A program made the position numbers and the translations under genes. The notes below the pieces were generated by a model. The model did no database searches. It was given only the letters and a program-made list of their open reading frames with translations, and was not told where the DNA came from. A stretch of 64,000 nt of DNA from Agapetus fuscipes (Eukaryota; Arthropoda; Insecta; Trichoptera; Glossosomatidae), in NCBI GenBank assembly GCA_951799405.1, contig OX637345.1:5766001-5830000 (forward strand), read 5' to 3'. Position 1 is the first letter of the stretch; each line of letters begins with the position of its first letter. Shown here one piece after another: positions 31,813 to 42,618 of the stretch.

Positions 31813-32484
31813 GGTTGTTATGGTTATTCACCTATGAAAATTAATAATTTGCATGCTGCATTTCTTTAAATGCAACAGATTTTTGTCATTTTGTTTGAAA
31901 ATAATCAACTTTTTCTTAACTATTCATTATTTTGTGTATACGTATTTGAATCATAAAAAGTATACATTATATTATATTCCTGTGTCTTGAATACTTTATT
32001 TTGTCTTTTTATTTTGTCTTTTGAATACCGGTGAATTCCAAACACAAAATACCGGTATTCGTCAACAGTTGCCATCCCTACAGCAGAGGTCGAGAGTGAG
32101 CCTTTCTAGGCACCTATACATACATTTTCGGGGTAACAAAACCCCATCCAGCTTTATCTAAGGGAGGGTCCGAAACCGGGAATAAAAAAAAGCACCAAAA
32201 GGCTTAATGAAATTGAAAATTCCAATCGAGTTGGCGTTTGATAAGAAGACAATTATTAATTAGAACGCAAAAATTTCTAACAAAAAAAAACAGTTGAAAA
32301 ATGTTTACCTTCATTTGAAATTTGAGTCATTTAGAATGTTAAGAAAGTTATGAAGTCCTTTTGCCAAGCAAATATTGTTTGTTTTTTTTATTTTCACAAA
32401 TTAATTAATCGGAAACTTTATTAATTTCTTCTGAAAAGGTATCAAATACTCGCCTTGGAACTAAGCTCACTATGGAAGAACCTG

Positions 32485-32745
32485 TATTACAGTTGTTAGT
32501 GTCACGCTATCGTTGAAACCCAGAGGACTAGGGTTGGATCCCCACAAAGAGTATCAAAAATTATTTCCCATATCAGTTTTTATTTGAAACCCAAAAATCC
32601 AATAATATTAAAAGTTTACCAAATCTTCACATGAAATGAGATCCTGTTCCTGATGGAGCATGGAAATATACACTTAAATTGAAGAACCTAGTCGCCCTCC
32701 AGCCGGTCCCTTTACCTGTGAAAATAAGTAGGTTCCAATTGATAA
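32485..32745 (+). repeat. SINE-A copy, strongly diverged
   Basis: CAGAGGACTAGGGTTGGATC in the B-box region, then TATCAGTTTTTATTTGAAAC and TTTACCTGTGAAAATAAGTA. It is joined to an inverted head remnant at 32760-32845 (GGATTGAATCTTAACCCTCT, TCTACCAACTGAGC). Confidence 0.65.
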
Positions 32746-32872
32746 CAAAATCACCTAAACGGTACTTTCTGACACCTTTGTGAGGATTGAATCTTAACCC
32801 TCTGACTTTGAAGGTAAGCGTTCTACCAACTGAGCAATGATTCATTAATTGATTAATTATTGTTTGTGAATA

Positions 32873-33115
32873 ATGTTCCTTCACTTATAAGTCGGTATGT
32901 GCCTCACCACCCATGCTATAGAAAATGGTTCACTTTGCCAGTGTCACCCTGTTTCCGGGAAGGTCGGCAAGAGTTGCAGGGTGATTGTTCATTTGAGATT
33001 TGGGTTTTTATGTCGCAGGTTCACATGCGGCATGTGCAAGCGCGAACTCAATCGTATCTTCTTGTGAGAATACACATAAGATGAATCCCTAATGTTACAT
33101 ATCTCTGCAACTTAG
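32873..33115 (+). repeat. SINE-C copy
   Basis: TTCCTTCACTTATAAGTCGG start, then GGTTCACTTTGCCAGTGTCA, and the end TCTCTGCAACTTAGATC. Confidence 0.88.
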
Positions 33116-33179
33116 ATCAAAGTAGCTATCGACTGAACAATAATATTTAATTTATTAAAAAAATAACAGCTTTAATTCA

Positions 33180-33350
33180 TTCATATTATTTTTATTCTTT
33201 GGCTGGAATATTTTTGCCTCATCAGGAGCAGTATTCGAGCCTAAAAATGAAAAAAAAATTGATAGTGAATTGAAACTGTGTTATGTTTTTACATAAATAC
33301 AATGGACTTTCACTGTGTGAACCACCAAACCGTAAAAAATACATATAATG
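33180..33350 (+). mobile_element. Penelope-related terminal remnant
   Basis: TTTTTGCCTCATCAGGAGCA resembles the 58590-58610 end of the Penelope-like copy (CGCCTAATGAGGCATC). TACAATGGACTTTCACTGTG matches the words beside the other Penelope ends. Confidence 0.55.
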
Positions 33351-33397
33351 GTATTTAAAATGATCTTTGCAATAATCTTGACGTCTCTTTTCCACAG

Positions 33398-33541
33398 CTT
33401 GCCTGGTCAGCTACGCGACAGAGACAGTGATGCAGTTGTGCCATGGAAAAAGGAGATGCGCGCTTTCTGCAGACTCCACGACCTTCGGGAACCCTTGCAA
33501 GCCAGACTCCAGGATGTACCTGAAGGTGGTGTACACCTGTG
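33398..33541 (+). CDS. eva-1: EVA-1/EVA1C homolog, exon: second half of Gal_Lectin domain
   Basis: The acceptor TCTCTTTTCCACAG and donor G-GTAAGAAG frame 144 nt. The reading is TCLVSYATETVMQLC, HGKRRCALSADS, TFGNPCKPDSRMYLK and VVYTC. It adds five cysteines, making eight in the domain as is usual for SUEL lectins. FGNPC corresponds to the DPC motif of rhamnose-binding lectins. The domain closes with the expected YLKVxYxC strand. The first codon (ACT, Thr) is completed across the intron. An in-frame domain of this quality, with intact splice sites, argues for a functional gene. Confidence 0.95.
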
Positions 33542-33633
33542 GTAAGAAGAATATTATATTTTTGGCTGTGATACGGTATTTAAAAAAAAAATGAGAAGTT
33601 TCACCAACTCACCAAGACATTTTTTAAAAGCCA

Positions 33634-33880
33634 GTATTCCTTGACTTATAGGTTGGTATGAGGCTGACCACCCATACTGTAAAAAATGGTTCACTTTGCC
33701 AATGTCACCCCTGTGTCAGGGAAGGTCGTCAAAAGTTGTGGGGCTTATGTTCATTTGAGGTTTGGATTTTATTTGTAAGTACACATTCAGCATTTGGAAG
33801 CGCGAACTACACGTGTTGGTTTGTGGGCATACATCTGAGAGCTCTAAATGAATATATCCTTGCAACTTAGATTATAGATT
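33634..33880 (+). repeat. SINE-C copy, full length
   Basis: TTCCTTGACTTATAGGTTGG start, with a GGGAAGGTCGTCAAAAG variant, ending CTTGCAACTTAGATTATAG. It shares diagnostic changes with the minus copy at 21970-22212. Confidence 0.9.
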
Positions 33881-34284
33881 ATATAGGTAGGCATAATGAA
33901 TTATTAATTCGTCTTTTCGATTCCTTAAAGGTAAAACTACTCGTAAATAAATTATTGGCTTCTCAGACAATTACACATTTTCTTACGAGAGAAAACAGTA
34001 AAAAGTGCGAAAATCCTGTAGTTTAGAAATGAATAAACGTTTATTACACATTAACATGTTTTGCATTTTTTTCTAAGCTCAGATTGTGTAGAATTTGAAT
34101 CTTAAGACAATTTCATTGAGAGGTTATCTTCGAATCAAATGTTAGATAAGGCAAACAAGCACTGAAACAATTTACGTTGGCCATCAGCAATATGTAAATG
34201 CAGAGATCACTGTAGGTAGTGAATCAGTGCAGCTTAAAAAATCTCCAAGCAAACAACAATCTATTATATTAGAGTAGACCAGGA

Positions 34285-34691
34285 CTGGAAGTCTCATCAC
34301 CACGGTAATTCCGACTTTGCTGAATATCGGTAATATTTGTATGAAGACCTTTAAATCCAAGATGGCCGCAAGTGAACAGTACCCTTAGTACGAGTTGAAA
34401 AACTTGAGAAAAGTAAAGTTTACGGAAAATATTAAAACGGGATTTCGCCCAATATCTGCCGTTTTTGTTTCTTACACTTTGTGGTCTTAGCAAGAGAGTT
34501 ACAGTGATGAGGAAAATCAAGTTCAAACAAACAAAACTGGCAGATTTTGGGGGAAATCACTCTTTAATAATTGCCGTAAACTTAACATTACTCAAGTTTT
34601 GCAACTCGTACTAAGGGTACAGCTGATTGGTCTTCATACAATATTACCGATATTCGGTAGACAAGAATAACCGTGGTGATGAGACTTCCAG
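34285..34691. mobile_element. Long inverted-repeat element (MITE or foldback), ~407 bp
   Basis: Left end CTGGAAGTCTCATCACCACG and right end CGTGGTGATGAGACTTCCAG are exact inverses. Pairing continues inward for about 170 bp with mismatches (AATATCGGTAATATT, GTACCCTTAGTACGAGTTG, AGTTTACGG) before a short centre. There is no coding frame and no obvious target duplication. Confidence 0.85.
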
Positions 34692-34781
34692 CCACCAAGC
34701 TAGAAATAATTAGAATGTTTTACCTTGTGATCGGTGCTAATTGGTATTTTCATACTTATATATTTTTTGTTCTTTTCGTAG

Positions 34782-34889
34782 TTCCAAGGAAAGTGCTGAA
34801 GGAGCGCTACGAAGGACCACCAGAGGAGGATGAAGTACCATTGCAAGAGGGCCACAACACCCTAGACTCGGATGACTTCTACGATACCG
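34782..34889 (+). CDS. eva-1: EVA-1/EVA1C homolog, exon: acidic linker
   Basis: 108 nt between a TTTTCGTAG acceptor and a GTATGT donor. It reads VPRKVLKERYEGPPEED, EVPLQEGHNTL and DSDDFYDT. The opening VPRKVLKERY directly follows the last lectin cysteine and matches my memory of insect EVA-1 homologs. The rest is acidic and probably an extended extracellular stalk. Its phase (two bases in, one base out) is the same as the neighbouring exons. Confidence 0.92.
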
Positions 34890-35104
34890 GTATGTTTAGT
34901 ATGTGGACATTTTTCTTTTATTTTTTTTTACAACCTATTTTTCGAGTTTCGATTTTTTCTGATGATTTTGAAAGAACACGGATTTTGCTCAAAGACTTAT
35001 GAAAAAGTGAGACATAAAAAAGTCTTAGTCTCTGAGGTATGGGTTGGGTAATAATAAACTTATGTATACGTATTTTTGAGCGATCGCAAAAAAAACGCAA
35101 CTAA

Positions 35105-35580
35105 GATACACATATAGTGTAATTAATTGCCTGCAGGGGTCGCATGTGGTGATTCAGGACCTATTTATTTTTACGGGTAAGGGGGCTAGTCTTACACCAA
35201 CCACTTTCAGTTGAAGTGGGGGTTTTCCAGCTATCGTGGGGGTTGGTTCTCATTTCTTGTGAAAGCTAAGTAAACCATGACATCGAACCCTTACTCTCGG
35301 CATGGAATGCAGGCATTCTACCGATTGAGCTATCGACCATTTTACGTGCTTGGTTTTCATCGCTACAAAGCGCCAATTCTCAAGCAAGACCCAGTTCCTG
35401 TAAGGCTGGATGGACCTTTGGTGACCGGTCATTAGTAAAGGTTTATGAATTTTTCAACCCAGCGAAGAGCAAATTTGATAATGTAAATCGTATACTTTTT
35501 GTGCTCCGCCGGGATTCAAACCCACAACCTTCCATTCAGAGTCTGAAGTGTTAGCACTGAGCTACGGACCGGTCTACGGA
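35105..35580 (-). repeat. Dimeric SINE (SINE-B fused to SINE-A), second copy
   Basis: On the minus strand, SINE-B (35341-35580, head TACGGACCGGTC, B box GGGATTCAAACCCAC) is followed by SINE-A (35105-35340). The join reads CTATCGACCATTTTACGTGC on the plus strand. This is the same junction as at 18141, and the SINE-A part carries the same internal deletion (TCGAACCC directly next to the AGCTTTCAC block side). Confidence 0.9.
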
Positions 35581-35589
35581 TAATTACTT

Positions 35590-35815
35590 TAATCTAAGTT
35601 GCGAAAAATAATGAATGCTTACAAGCAGACATGCATAATTTCATGCCTACTCATCCAACATGAGAACCTAAAAAAATACCTAAGCCTCAAATGAACATAG
35701 ACCTTACGATTCTTGACGTCTTTCCCTGAAACATGTGAGACATTGGCAAAGTGAACCAATTCCTTCAGAACTGATGGTCAGCCTCAACTTTGCCTATAAA
35801 TCGAGCAAATTGGAA
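35590..35815 (-). repeat. SINE-C copy, diverged
   Basis: TAATCTAAGTTGCGAAAAAT to TCAACTTTGCCTATAAATC, with CCCTGAAACATGTGAGACAT in the middle. Confidence 0.78.
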
Positions 35816-36317
35816 TACAAATATAATAAATATGTTACCCATTACTAATTACATATTACACCTTCTGGATTATTTCCATTTTGTTTTTACACCGTTCCAA
35901 GTCAATTAACACAAATTTATTAAATTTTAATTTAGATTTTTTTTTAAATATTTAATGAATAAGTTAACTCGCAGATAAAATTTGAAATATAGAATACTTA
36001 CAATAATGAAAATAATTGTTACCTTTAAAAGTTTCTCAGGTATATTTCTACGCCTTCGAAAGTCCTCAAAAACCTCTTTAGTTCAAGGAGCTTTTGAGAA
36101 ATCAAACGAATTTTGGGATAAGCTGCGATTCAAATATTCGCGTTATTATTTTTTATTGTAACTTTTGACGAAAACCGACGACAGGGTTATGAATTTGGAA
36201 TGTATATAGAAATAATGACAACTTCTGTCGTAGGGTGAATGCGTCAGTTTTTGGACATGTTAAAAAAATATTTATACAAATTTACGAATCTAACCTTACA
36301 GCCAAAAAAAATGGTTC

Positions 36318-36460
36318 GCCTTCCTCTTCCTCCTCAGCCTTTCCCTGTCAACCTCTGGATGTAGGTCGCTTCTAATTTTCTCCATAGCTTTCTGTTAACT
36401 GCTGTGTTCAGCGATCTCCAGCTTTTCGTTCCTTTGATGCCGTTTAGCCAACTTAATCGT
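36318..36460 (-). mobile_element. LINE (RTE-like) 3' fragment
   Basis: The minus-strand frame reads WLNGIKGTKSWRSLNTA, VNRKLWRKLEATYIQRL and TGKG. The order W-DIK, W-LA-DR-W and EAYIQ is typical of the RTE/BovB-class reverse-transcriptase C-terminus. Related pieces are at 45990-46145 and 56740-56915. Confidence 0.7.
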
Positions 36461-36544
36461 TAAAAATGCATTTTTCTCAACAAAGCAAACCTCTACGGAA
36501 ATCTAACAGACTCAGAGGAGATGAATTTATAACTAATCGTCAAT

Positions 36545-36780
36545 TTTTCACTACACTTGAGATTGGTGTGAGGCCGACCGCCTAAATTTAAAAAAATGGT
36601 TCACTGTGCCAATGTTTTCCTGTTTCAGGGAAGGTCGGCAAGAGTTGCACACTGCACAGTTTGTGTTCATTAGAGATTTGATTTTTATGTTGTAAGTCCA
36701 CATGAGGCATGTGTAAGTGCGAACTTATACGTGTCTGCTTATGAGAAAGCAACTTCGACTATATAGATTAGATTACAGAT
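36545..36780 (+). repeat. SINE-C copy
   Basis: GATTGGTGTGAGGCCGACC to AGCAACTTCGACTATATAG. It includes TTTCAGGGAAGGTCGGCAAG. Confidence 0.82.
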
Positions 36781-36879
36781 AGATGATAAATTTAAGCTGT
36801 ATGGGTTGCTATTGCAAAATTTAATTGTACACCTGACGGTCTTTCCTTGTGGCGCTAAAATAGCTGTGGACTAAAATTA

Positions 36880-37200
36880 TTCAAGATTGTTCTTGAAGTG
36901 GCCGATCACTGTCCCCTCCACTTCTAGCACTAGTGTTGTTTTGTGGGCAGAATAATGAAATATTCGAAACAAAATGAGGAATTCGGCTCAGGCGGTGCTG
37001 TGAGCGCGCGCGCATAAATAGCTGGAAGTTCTTTATCTCTATCGGCGCGCTTCCTTCCTGCCTTTGTTGTGCCCGGGGATGTAAACAAAGCTTTCTATTT
37101 CCCCCCTCGGCGCGGGAGAAAGCCGAAATTTAAGTAAATTTACGGCCCACGGATTCAATCTTCAGCCTAGAGGACGCTCAACGTACCCCTTTACCCTACT
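36880..37200. promoter_or_regulatory. CG-rich island inside intron, possible promoter or enhancer
   Basis: It stands out from the AT-rich surroundings: GTGAGCGCGCGCGCATAAAT, TCTATCGGCGCGCTTCC, TGTGCCCGGGGATG and CCCCTCGGCGCGGGAGAAAG. A TATA-like ATAAATA lies at 37012-37020. No repeat family explains it. Regulatory function is an inference from composition only. Confidence 0.35.
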
Positions 37201-37799
37201 GTCGTGCCTCAGTTTAAGTAATGTGCCTCAGTATTCGCACACTTGTGTAATTTATGCACTTCAAAATTCAAGAAACCAAACAAAAAAACATTAAAGAAGC
37301 TTTTTAGGCTTACAAGATCGGCTGATGATGCTGGAGAGTTGCTTTCGGGGATTTTTGTCGTGGTCACAGTTGTCACAGTTGCCGTGGTCACAGTCAAGAT
37401 CATCTTCATCATTTCACTTTCACGCTTAAGAAGCCCATCGTAAACATGGGTGAAATGTCCGGAAGTTCCAGCTCCCACAGATTACGGCAACGAATTTCCG
37501 GAAAGCAACTCTACAGCAAAAAAATATTGTTATGCAGCAAATGCTGTGAAAATTAAAGCGAAGTACGCTGTCGGGATAGGTAAATTTGTGTTTTTGCCGT
37601 TGTTTTCTTTTATAGGTCTTGATCCTAATTATTATAAAAATCACCACTATCCTTCAGCCGTTTTATTGTAAAGTATAGTACTTCACCATATATTATTTTA
37701 AAGTACTTGTTATTGTATTGGCACCACGTATTAATGAGTTTTTTTGTACTGTTAACTCTAGAGAACCAAACGTGGGGAAATATAAGTCCATGAAAATGT

Positions 37800-37985
37800 T
37801 AATGCTTAACTTATTATCTAAGTTGCAAAAATATATTGCATTTAAGATGCATATTGCATGCATTCCCAGACAAGCAGACACGTATAAGTTTGCGTTTGCT
37901 CGTGCCGCATGTTGACTTACAACATAAGAACCCAATCTCAAATGAACATAAGCCATGCAACTTTAGCCTCATTTCAACCTGTAAG
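37800..37985 (-). repeat. SINE-C copy, head truncated
   Basis: TATCTAAGTTGCAAAAATAT to TCAAATGAACATAAGCC, then a shortened head. Confidence 0.8.
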
Positions 37986-38037
37986 GAAACTTAATCGTAA
38001 AAAAATATAAATAATAACCAAATTTCTCAATTGATCA

Positions 38038-38123
38038 TCAGTACCCGTAGTACGAGTTTTTCCACAATACTCAATACTCAATACTTCGAAGTATTGTGAA
38101 AAAACTCGTACTACAGGTACTGA
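38038..38123. repeat. Short foldback, 34-bp arms
   Basis: Left arm 38038-38071 (TCAGTACCCGTAGTACGAG...) and right arm 38090-38123 (...CTCGTACTACAGGTACTGA) pair with two mismatches around an 18-nt loop. The word GTACGAG plus GTACC is shared with 34285-34691. Confidence 0.85.
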
Positions 38124-38257
38124 ATATGTTACAATTTTATCTTATTACAAATTGAAATGAAAACATTGAAAAATACTGATATTTGATGTTAAGAGAATTT
38201 TCGTTGTTTCACGTTTTTCAAATCAATTTTAGCTTGTTAACATGTCAAACAACCGTC

Positions 38258-38512
38258 TAATCTAATCTAATCTAAGCTGCAAAGATATATATCATTTAAG
38301 ATTTATATTAAATGCATTCCCGCAAGCAGACATGTATAATTTCGCGCTAACACATGCCGCATGTGGACCTAGAATATAAAAACCCAATATCAAATGAACA
38401 TAGGCCTTGCAACTCTTGCCGTCCTTCCCTGAAACAGGGGTGACATTGGCAAAGTGAACCATTTTTTACAGTATGGGTGGTCAGCCGCATACTAACCTAT
38501 AAGTCAAGGAAC
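38258..38512 (-). repeat. SINE-C copy, full length
   Basis: (TCTAA)n tail, GCTGCAAAGATATATATCAT, then CCTGAAACAGGGG and the end CTAACCTATAAGTCAAGGAA. Confidence 0.92.
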
Positions 38513-39499
38513 CGTCATTCTAGTTTATCAATTATTCAATTTTCTTCAGTTTGTATTTAGTTAAACGAAATAATTAAAATTCAATGTTTTCAATTCATTG
38601 TGGAAAAATTGTATGTGTACAAAAAAATTATTGTACAAATTAAAAATATTTATTTTTTAGTAGTAGAAGAATTAACGTCTCTAATGTTGCTTAGGAACAG
38701 GTAAACATCTTCAAATAGCATTGAGAGACTGCACAGTTTTTTTGGCTTATTTGATTATCGTACGATTCAGTTGACGAGCGATGACGATTGCTGAGGTTAA
38801 GCTCATGAGATGTATTACACACTTTACGGCCGAATCTGCGGCCGCCCACGCCTACGGGACGGATCGCTGTTTACGGCCACTATTGAATTTACCCCTGGAT
38901 ATTAAGCGAAAGAACCACTTCAAAAACAACAAGCGAGAAAAAAAAATCCATTCTCGAATACCATTTGCAAAACAAATGACTCATATTGGAGTATTATTAC
39001 GTTGAATTGTATTTTTGGATAAGTTTTTTTTTGTGATATTTTTGCGAGAAAAATGTCTGGATTAATTCTGAATATGCTATTTTTGAACTTGGATTATGTA
39101 GATTCAATAATAGAAAAAAACAGTTTTTTTTTGTTGGCGGGGAAAAAAAACTAGATTCTTATTTTGTGAGTAATAAATCATTTGAATGATTTGGATGAAA
39201 ATAAGAAGATTTATTCGCCACCATCTTAGACTCATTTGTGTATAACATACTTTAAAAAGGGCATTGATCTCCTTATTCTTCTTATTTTTCTTTTTCTTAT
39301 GCCTCTTCAATAAAGATTGGCGGTCGTCATATCGATTTGTACCTGCGATACTGCGGCACGAAAGAGGGATTTTGTGCTTTTGCCAAGCCACTGTCTCAGG
39401 TTCTTCAACCAAGATGTTTTCCTTTGACCTGGAAATCATCAAATTAAGGAGAAAAAAAGAAGAAAAAACACATAAAATTATCTGTAAGGTATAGCAGAT

Positions 39500-39745
39500 T
39501 TATAGTTATGAGGCTGCCCACCCATACTGTAAAGAGTGGTTCACTTTGCCAATGTCAACCCTGTTTCAGGAAAGGTCGGCAGTAGTTGTAGGGTTTATGT
39601 ACATTTGAGGCTTGGATTCCATTTGTACACATGCAACATTTGTGATCGCAAACTTAGACATGTCTGTTTTTGGGAATGCATTTAATATGAATTTTTAATG
39701 TTAATATATCTGTGCAACTTAGAATATTGATTATAGATTATATAG
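39500..39745 (+). repeat. SINE-C copy
   Basis: TTATAGTTATGAGGCTGCCC to TGTGCAACTTAGAATATTG. An inverted 3' fragment follows at 39770-39840. Confidence 0.85.
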
Positions 39746-39891
39746 AACAGCAGAAAAAAATACATTTAAGGTTTATACTCAATGCACGCCTACAGTCAGA
39801 CACGTGTAAGTTCGTACTTACACATGCTTCATTTGTTTTTAACAACAACAAAAAAGTAATGATTTAAAAAGCTCACTTTTTCCGTTGACAG

Positions 39892-40143
39892 ATCCTGGCG
39901 AGGACAACTGGTACAAGGAATCTGCTGCCATTCCTCCTGCGCCGAAGGTGGCTTCAGGACCTGCCAAGCCTGCTCCGGAAAATACCACCACATGGCAGCA
40001 GACCTCTGGATCGTCTCCGGGAGGCGCCGTTAGACCTGGAGGGATGCTGGGTCCATCGGGAGGTCTGATGGGACCGTCCGGTGCTGGGCCCGAGCAAGGA
40101 AGACCAGCCACCAAGAGGCCACCTTACGGTGATGGAAAAGACG
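39892..40143 (+). CDS. eva-1: EVA-1/EVA1C homolog, exon: Pro/Gly-rich linker
   Basis: 252 nt between TTCCGTTGACAG and a GTAATT donor. It reads DPGEDNWYKESAAIPPAPK, then PAPENTTTWQQTSGS, GGMLGPSGGLMGPSGAG and KRPPYGDGKDG. The middle is a low-complexity Pro/Gly/Ser segment, likely a flexible extracellular stalk between lectin domain and membrane. NTT is a potential N-glycosylation site. Codon use is more GC-rich than the flanking intron, as expected for a real exon. The phase again is two bases in, one base out, joining to Gly in the last exon. Confidence 0.92.
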
Positions 40144-40420
40144 GTAATTTGAACAATTATTTTTTTGGAGAATTTATTTCTAGGATCTGTTGCCGAAGTC
40201 TGTGGAAATTTGAGCAAAAAAAATGTCTGCAATGGACTTCTTCATCGTGAAAATGATGCAATATCTTGTTGATGAAGCTGTTACGCCAAAGAAGATATTT
40301 TCTGATGAAGCTCACTAAAGATATGAGGAAACGTCCGGAAGTAATAAGCAATATTAAAAACAAACATGTTCAAGTTTGCAATAATAATAACTACACAGTT
40401 AAAAAAAATACTCGTATATA

Positions 40421-40572
40421 AGACGAACCGTTTATAAGAGATCTTACATTAGTCTCGACGTTTCGTTAACGACGTAGCTAACGTCTTTAGGAGACACCCT
40501 GTCTGCACGATGCCTCAGAATGAACTGACGAAACGTCGAGAATAATGTAAGTTCTCTTACCACGGTTCGTCT
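40421..40572. mobile_element. CTGAAGA foldback family, inverted arms
   Basis: AGACGAACCG at the left and CGGTTCGTCT at the right are exact inverses. Pairing extends through GTCTCGACGTTTCGTTAA versus GACGAAACGTCGAGAA. The left arm carries the longer element (ACGTAGCTAACGTC, GATGCCTCAGAATGAACTG). Confidence 0.8.
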
Positions 40573-40629
40573 AATATTCGCGTAAACAAATTAAACTACA
40601 TAGTTATTATTATTGAAAATATGTCAAAC

Positions 40630-40800
40630 GTCAGTTTTTCTAACGTAATCCTAAGATGTTCAAGTTTGTTACTACACATGCTGTGTGTACTTATAAAATC
40701 AAACGTAAACTTTAAATGAACATTAACTATGCAACTCTGGCCATCTTTCCCTGAAATAGGGGTGAAATTGGCAGAAGTGAACCATTTATATTTTTTCCAC
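40630..40800 (-). repeat. SINE-C copy, diverged
   Basis: CCTAAGATGTTCAAGTTTG to TGAACCATTTATATTTTT, with CCCTGAAATAGGGGTGAAAT. Confidence 0.7.
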
Positions 40801-41127
40801 ATAAATCGAATGAAATGCGTTTTTAATATTAAATATTTTTGTGGGTCTACGAATTCGTTTTGTGTATTGAATGGGGGGTTATACGAATATCACAGATATG
40901 GAATTTTTCGTTAAGTAGAGCCACGATTATTCGAGATCAAATCCGTAAAATAAATAATTAATCGAGCTTACAACTTCGGGTTCAGATCGTAGAATAATTT
41001 AATTTCGATGAAGAAATGATTCTTTACGTATGATTCTCATTCAGGAGGTTTTCTGATTAAACTTATGCGAAGAATAAGAAGCAGAAGACTAAAGCAATGC
41101 AAACCAATATAGAGACATTCCGTAATC

Positions 41128-41660
41128 CATAACTAAGCTACACATATAGTGTAACTTCTTACTACATGTGCCAATTTGGGACCTATTTATTTTACAGGAA
41201 AGAGAGCCGGTCTCGCACTAACCACTTCAATTTAAGTGGGGGTTTCCCAGCTCCTGAGAGGGCTTGTTTTCATTTCTTGGGAAGTTCCTTGACTTATAGA
41301 TTGGTATGCGACTGACCACTCATGCTGTATAAAATTGTTCACTTTGTCAATGTCACCCCTGTTTCAGGGAAGGTCGGCAGAAGTTGCAGGGTGTATTTTC
41401 ATTTGAGATTCGGGTTGTTATATTATAGGTCCACATACGGCATGTTTAAGCACAAATTTATACGTGTCTGCTTGTGAAAATGCATATAATGTGAATCTTT
41501 AATGTTACATACATTTGCAACTTAGATTAGATTAGCTTACCGGTATTACTTTGGACTTGAAACCGAAACAGAAAATTATTTCTGACAGCCTTCGGTGGGG
41601 ATCGAACCCTTCAATCGTCATCCAGTCCATCTAGTCGTCCATTCTATCAACGCAGTCTTT
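41128..41660 (-). repeat. SINE-A copy interrupted by SINE-C
   Basis: SINE-A pieces at 41128-41283 (AACTAAGCTACACATATAGT to TTTCTTGGGAAG) and 41546-41660 (CTTACCGGTATTAC to GGTGGGGATCGAACCC) flank a complete plus-strand SINE-C. The SINE-C is therefore the younger insertion. Confidence 0.87.
41284..41545 (+). repeat. SINE-C copy, full length, nested in SINE-A
   Basis: Starts TTCCTTGACTTATAGATTGG and ends TTGCAACTTAGATTAGATTA. The start coincides exactly with the family boundary. Confidence 0.92.
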
Positions 41661-41664
41661 TCAA

Positions 41665-41980
41665 AATCTACGTCTGGCTCTTGTTTCAATTCCATAGACT
41701 ATTGCCACTCCCAAGATGCAGGACTAACCTTCCTAGGGTTATGACTGTGGGGAGGGCAATGGCTATGCTCAATGGGATATCCTCTTCGGTTGATATCTTC
41801 CACCTGAGTGAGAATCAACTTAAGCAGAGGCTTTCGTTTCTCCTAAGCTGATTTCGGTTATTTATTTTTTATTTTCTTATGTCATATAATGCAATATGAA
41901 TGTTTTTAATTATTGTATGTATTAGGTGTAGCCCGTAATATACAATAATATGCGTGTAAATAAATCTATCTATCAATCCG
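41665..41980 (+). mobile_element. LINE 3' end with (ATCT)n tail
   Basis: The frame reads LPRCRTNLPRVMTVGRA, MAMLNGISSSVDIF and HLSENQLKQRLSF before a stop. The pattern R-N..LN....DIF is common at the C-terminus of arthropod non-LTR reverse transcriptases. The tail AAATAAATCTATCTATCAAT suits a microsatellite-ended LINE. Confidence 0.55.
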
Positions 41981-42439
41981 AATCATTCAAAGTAGCGTCG
42001 GTTCTTGAAAGCTCGGATAATCGAGGTTCTAATTTAATATTTTGGTGCACAGAGCTGTCGCATCGAGTGTGCTGGCAAATATTATTCCTTCGGCGGCAGA
42101 AAAAATATTTGATATTGAAAGTGGAATGCGAACGTGACGGGGCAGAGTGAGGGAGAGTGAGGATATGAATAGACGAGAAGCTGAAGAATAACTGGCGGTA
42201 TGAATTATTGATGGATGAATGATGCGCGAGGGAAAGGTTAATAGTTGGAAATCAATACAGAACTCGGCATCACCATAGTTTGAGTGTTTTGATTTTTTAT
42301 TGTTTTTCACTTTGTTAAAAAGCGAGCTTTCTTTGATGTTAAAGAATTGCAAGTTGTACTCGTTAGGGGAGAATATTTTAAAGAAACTAATAAAAACGAG
42401 ACTTGTTAAAAATATATGATCGTGCTGTCGTCTTATCGT

Positions 42440-42535
42440 CCCCTTAGCGCTTGTTTGTCGTATGCCCATCAGTGTTAATTTAACATGATCAATGTTTGTA
42501 TGCGTACTGGACCAATGGTTCCAAAAAAAAACACT
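42440..42535 (+). mobile_element. MITE-H 5' part
   Basis: TTAGCGCTTGTTTGTCGTAT, CCCATCAGTGTTAATTTAAC and GTACTGGACCAATGG. Matches 53325-53552 and 63905-64000. Confidence 0.65.
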
Positions 42536-42618
42536 AAAATACTATTTCTAGCCGTATCATTTAAAGTCAAATAGCCATGATGATCACCGATTTTTCTTCT
42601 TTCAAAGAGGCAATCTAA

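Larger units (their letters stand above)
30757..33397 (+). other. eva-1: eva-1 homolog intron, 2.6 kb
   Basis: Bounded by GTAAGG and TTTCCACAG. It holds a LINE-3/SINE-C/SINE-A chain (30780-31175), a SINE-B, diverged SINE-A pieces, a SINE-C and a Penelope-like remnant. The remaining sequence at 31176-31613 and 31813-32484 contains ACCGGTATT words that may be hAT remnants. Confidence 0.85.
33542..34781 (+). other. eva-1: eva-1 homolog intron, 1.2 kb
   Basis: Begins GTAAGAAG and ends TTCTTTTCGTAG. It holds a full SINE-C (33634-33880), a MITE-H end (34070-34166) and the large inverted-repeat element 34285-34691, which stops 90 bp before the acceptor. Confidence 0.85.
34890..39891 (+). other. eva-1: eva-1 homolog intron, 5.0 kb
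   Basis: Contains a dimeric SINE (minus), about six SINE-C copies, a LINE fragment (36318-36460), a hairpin (38038-38123) and a CG-rich island (36880-37200). 38513-39499 is otherwise unexplained AT-rich DNA with a short CG-rich patch at 38826-38880. Confidence 0.85.

Noticed and set aside
37209..37671. Possible small nested gene with a hydrophobic Val-rich segment
   Set aside because: The hydrophobic run comes from a GTCACAGTTGTCACAG-type simple repeat. No in-frame ATG starts it, and a stop breaks the frame at 37441. The opposite strand gives an equally long Thr-rich frame.
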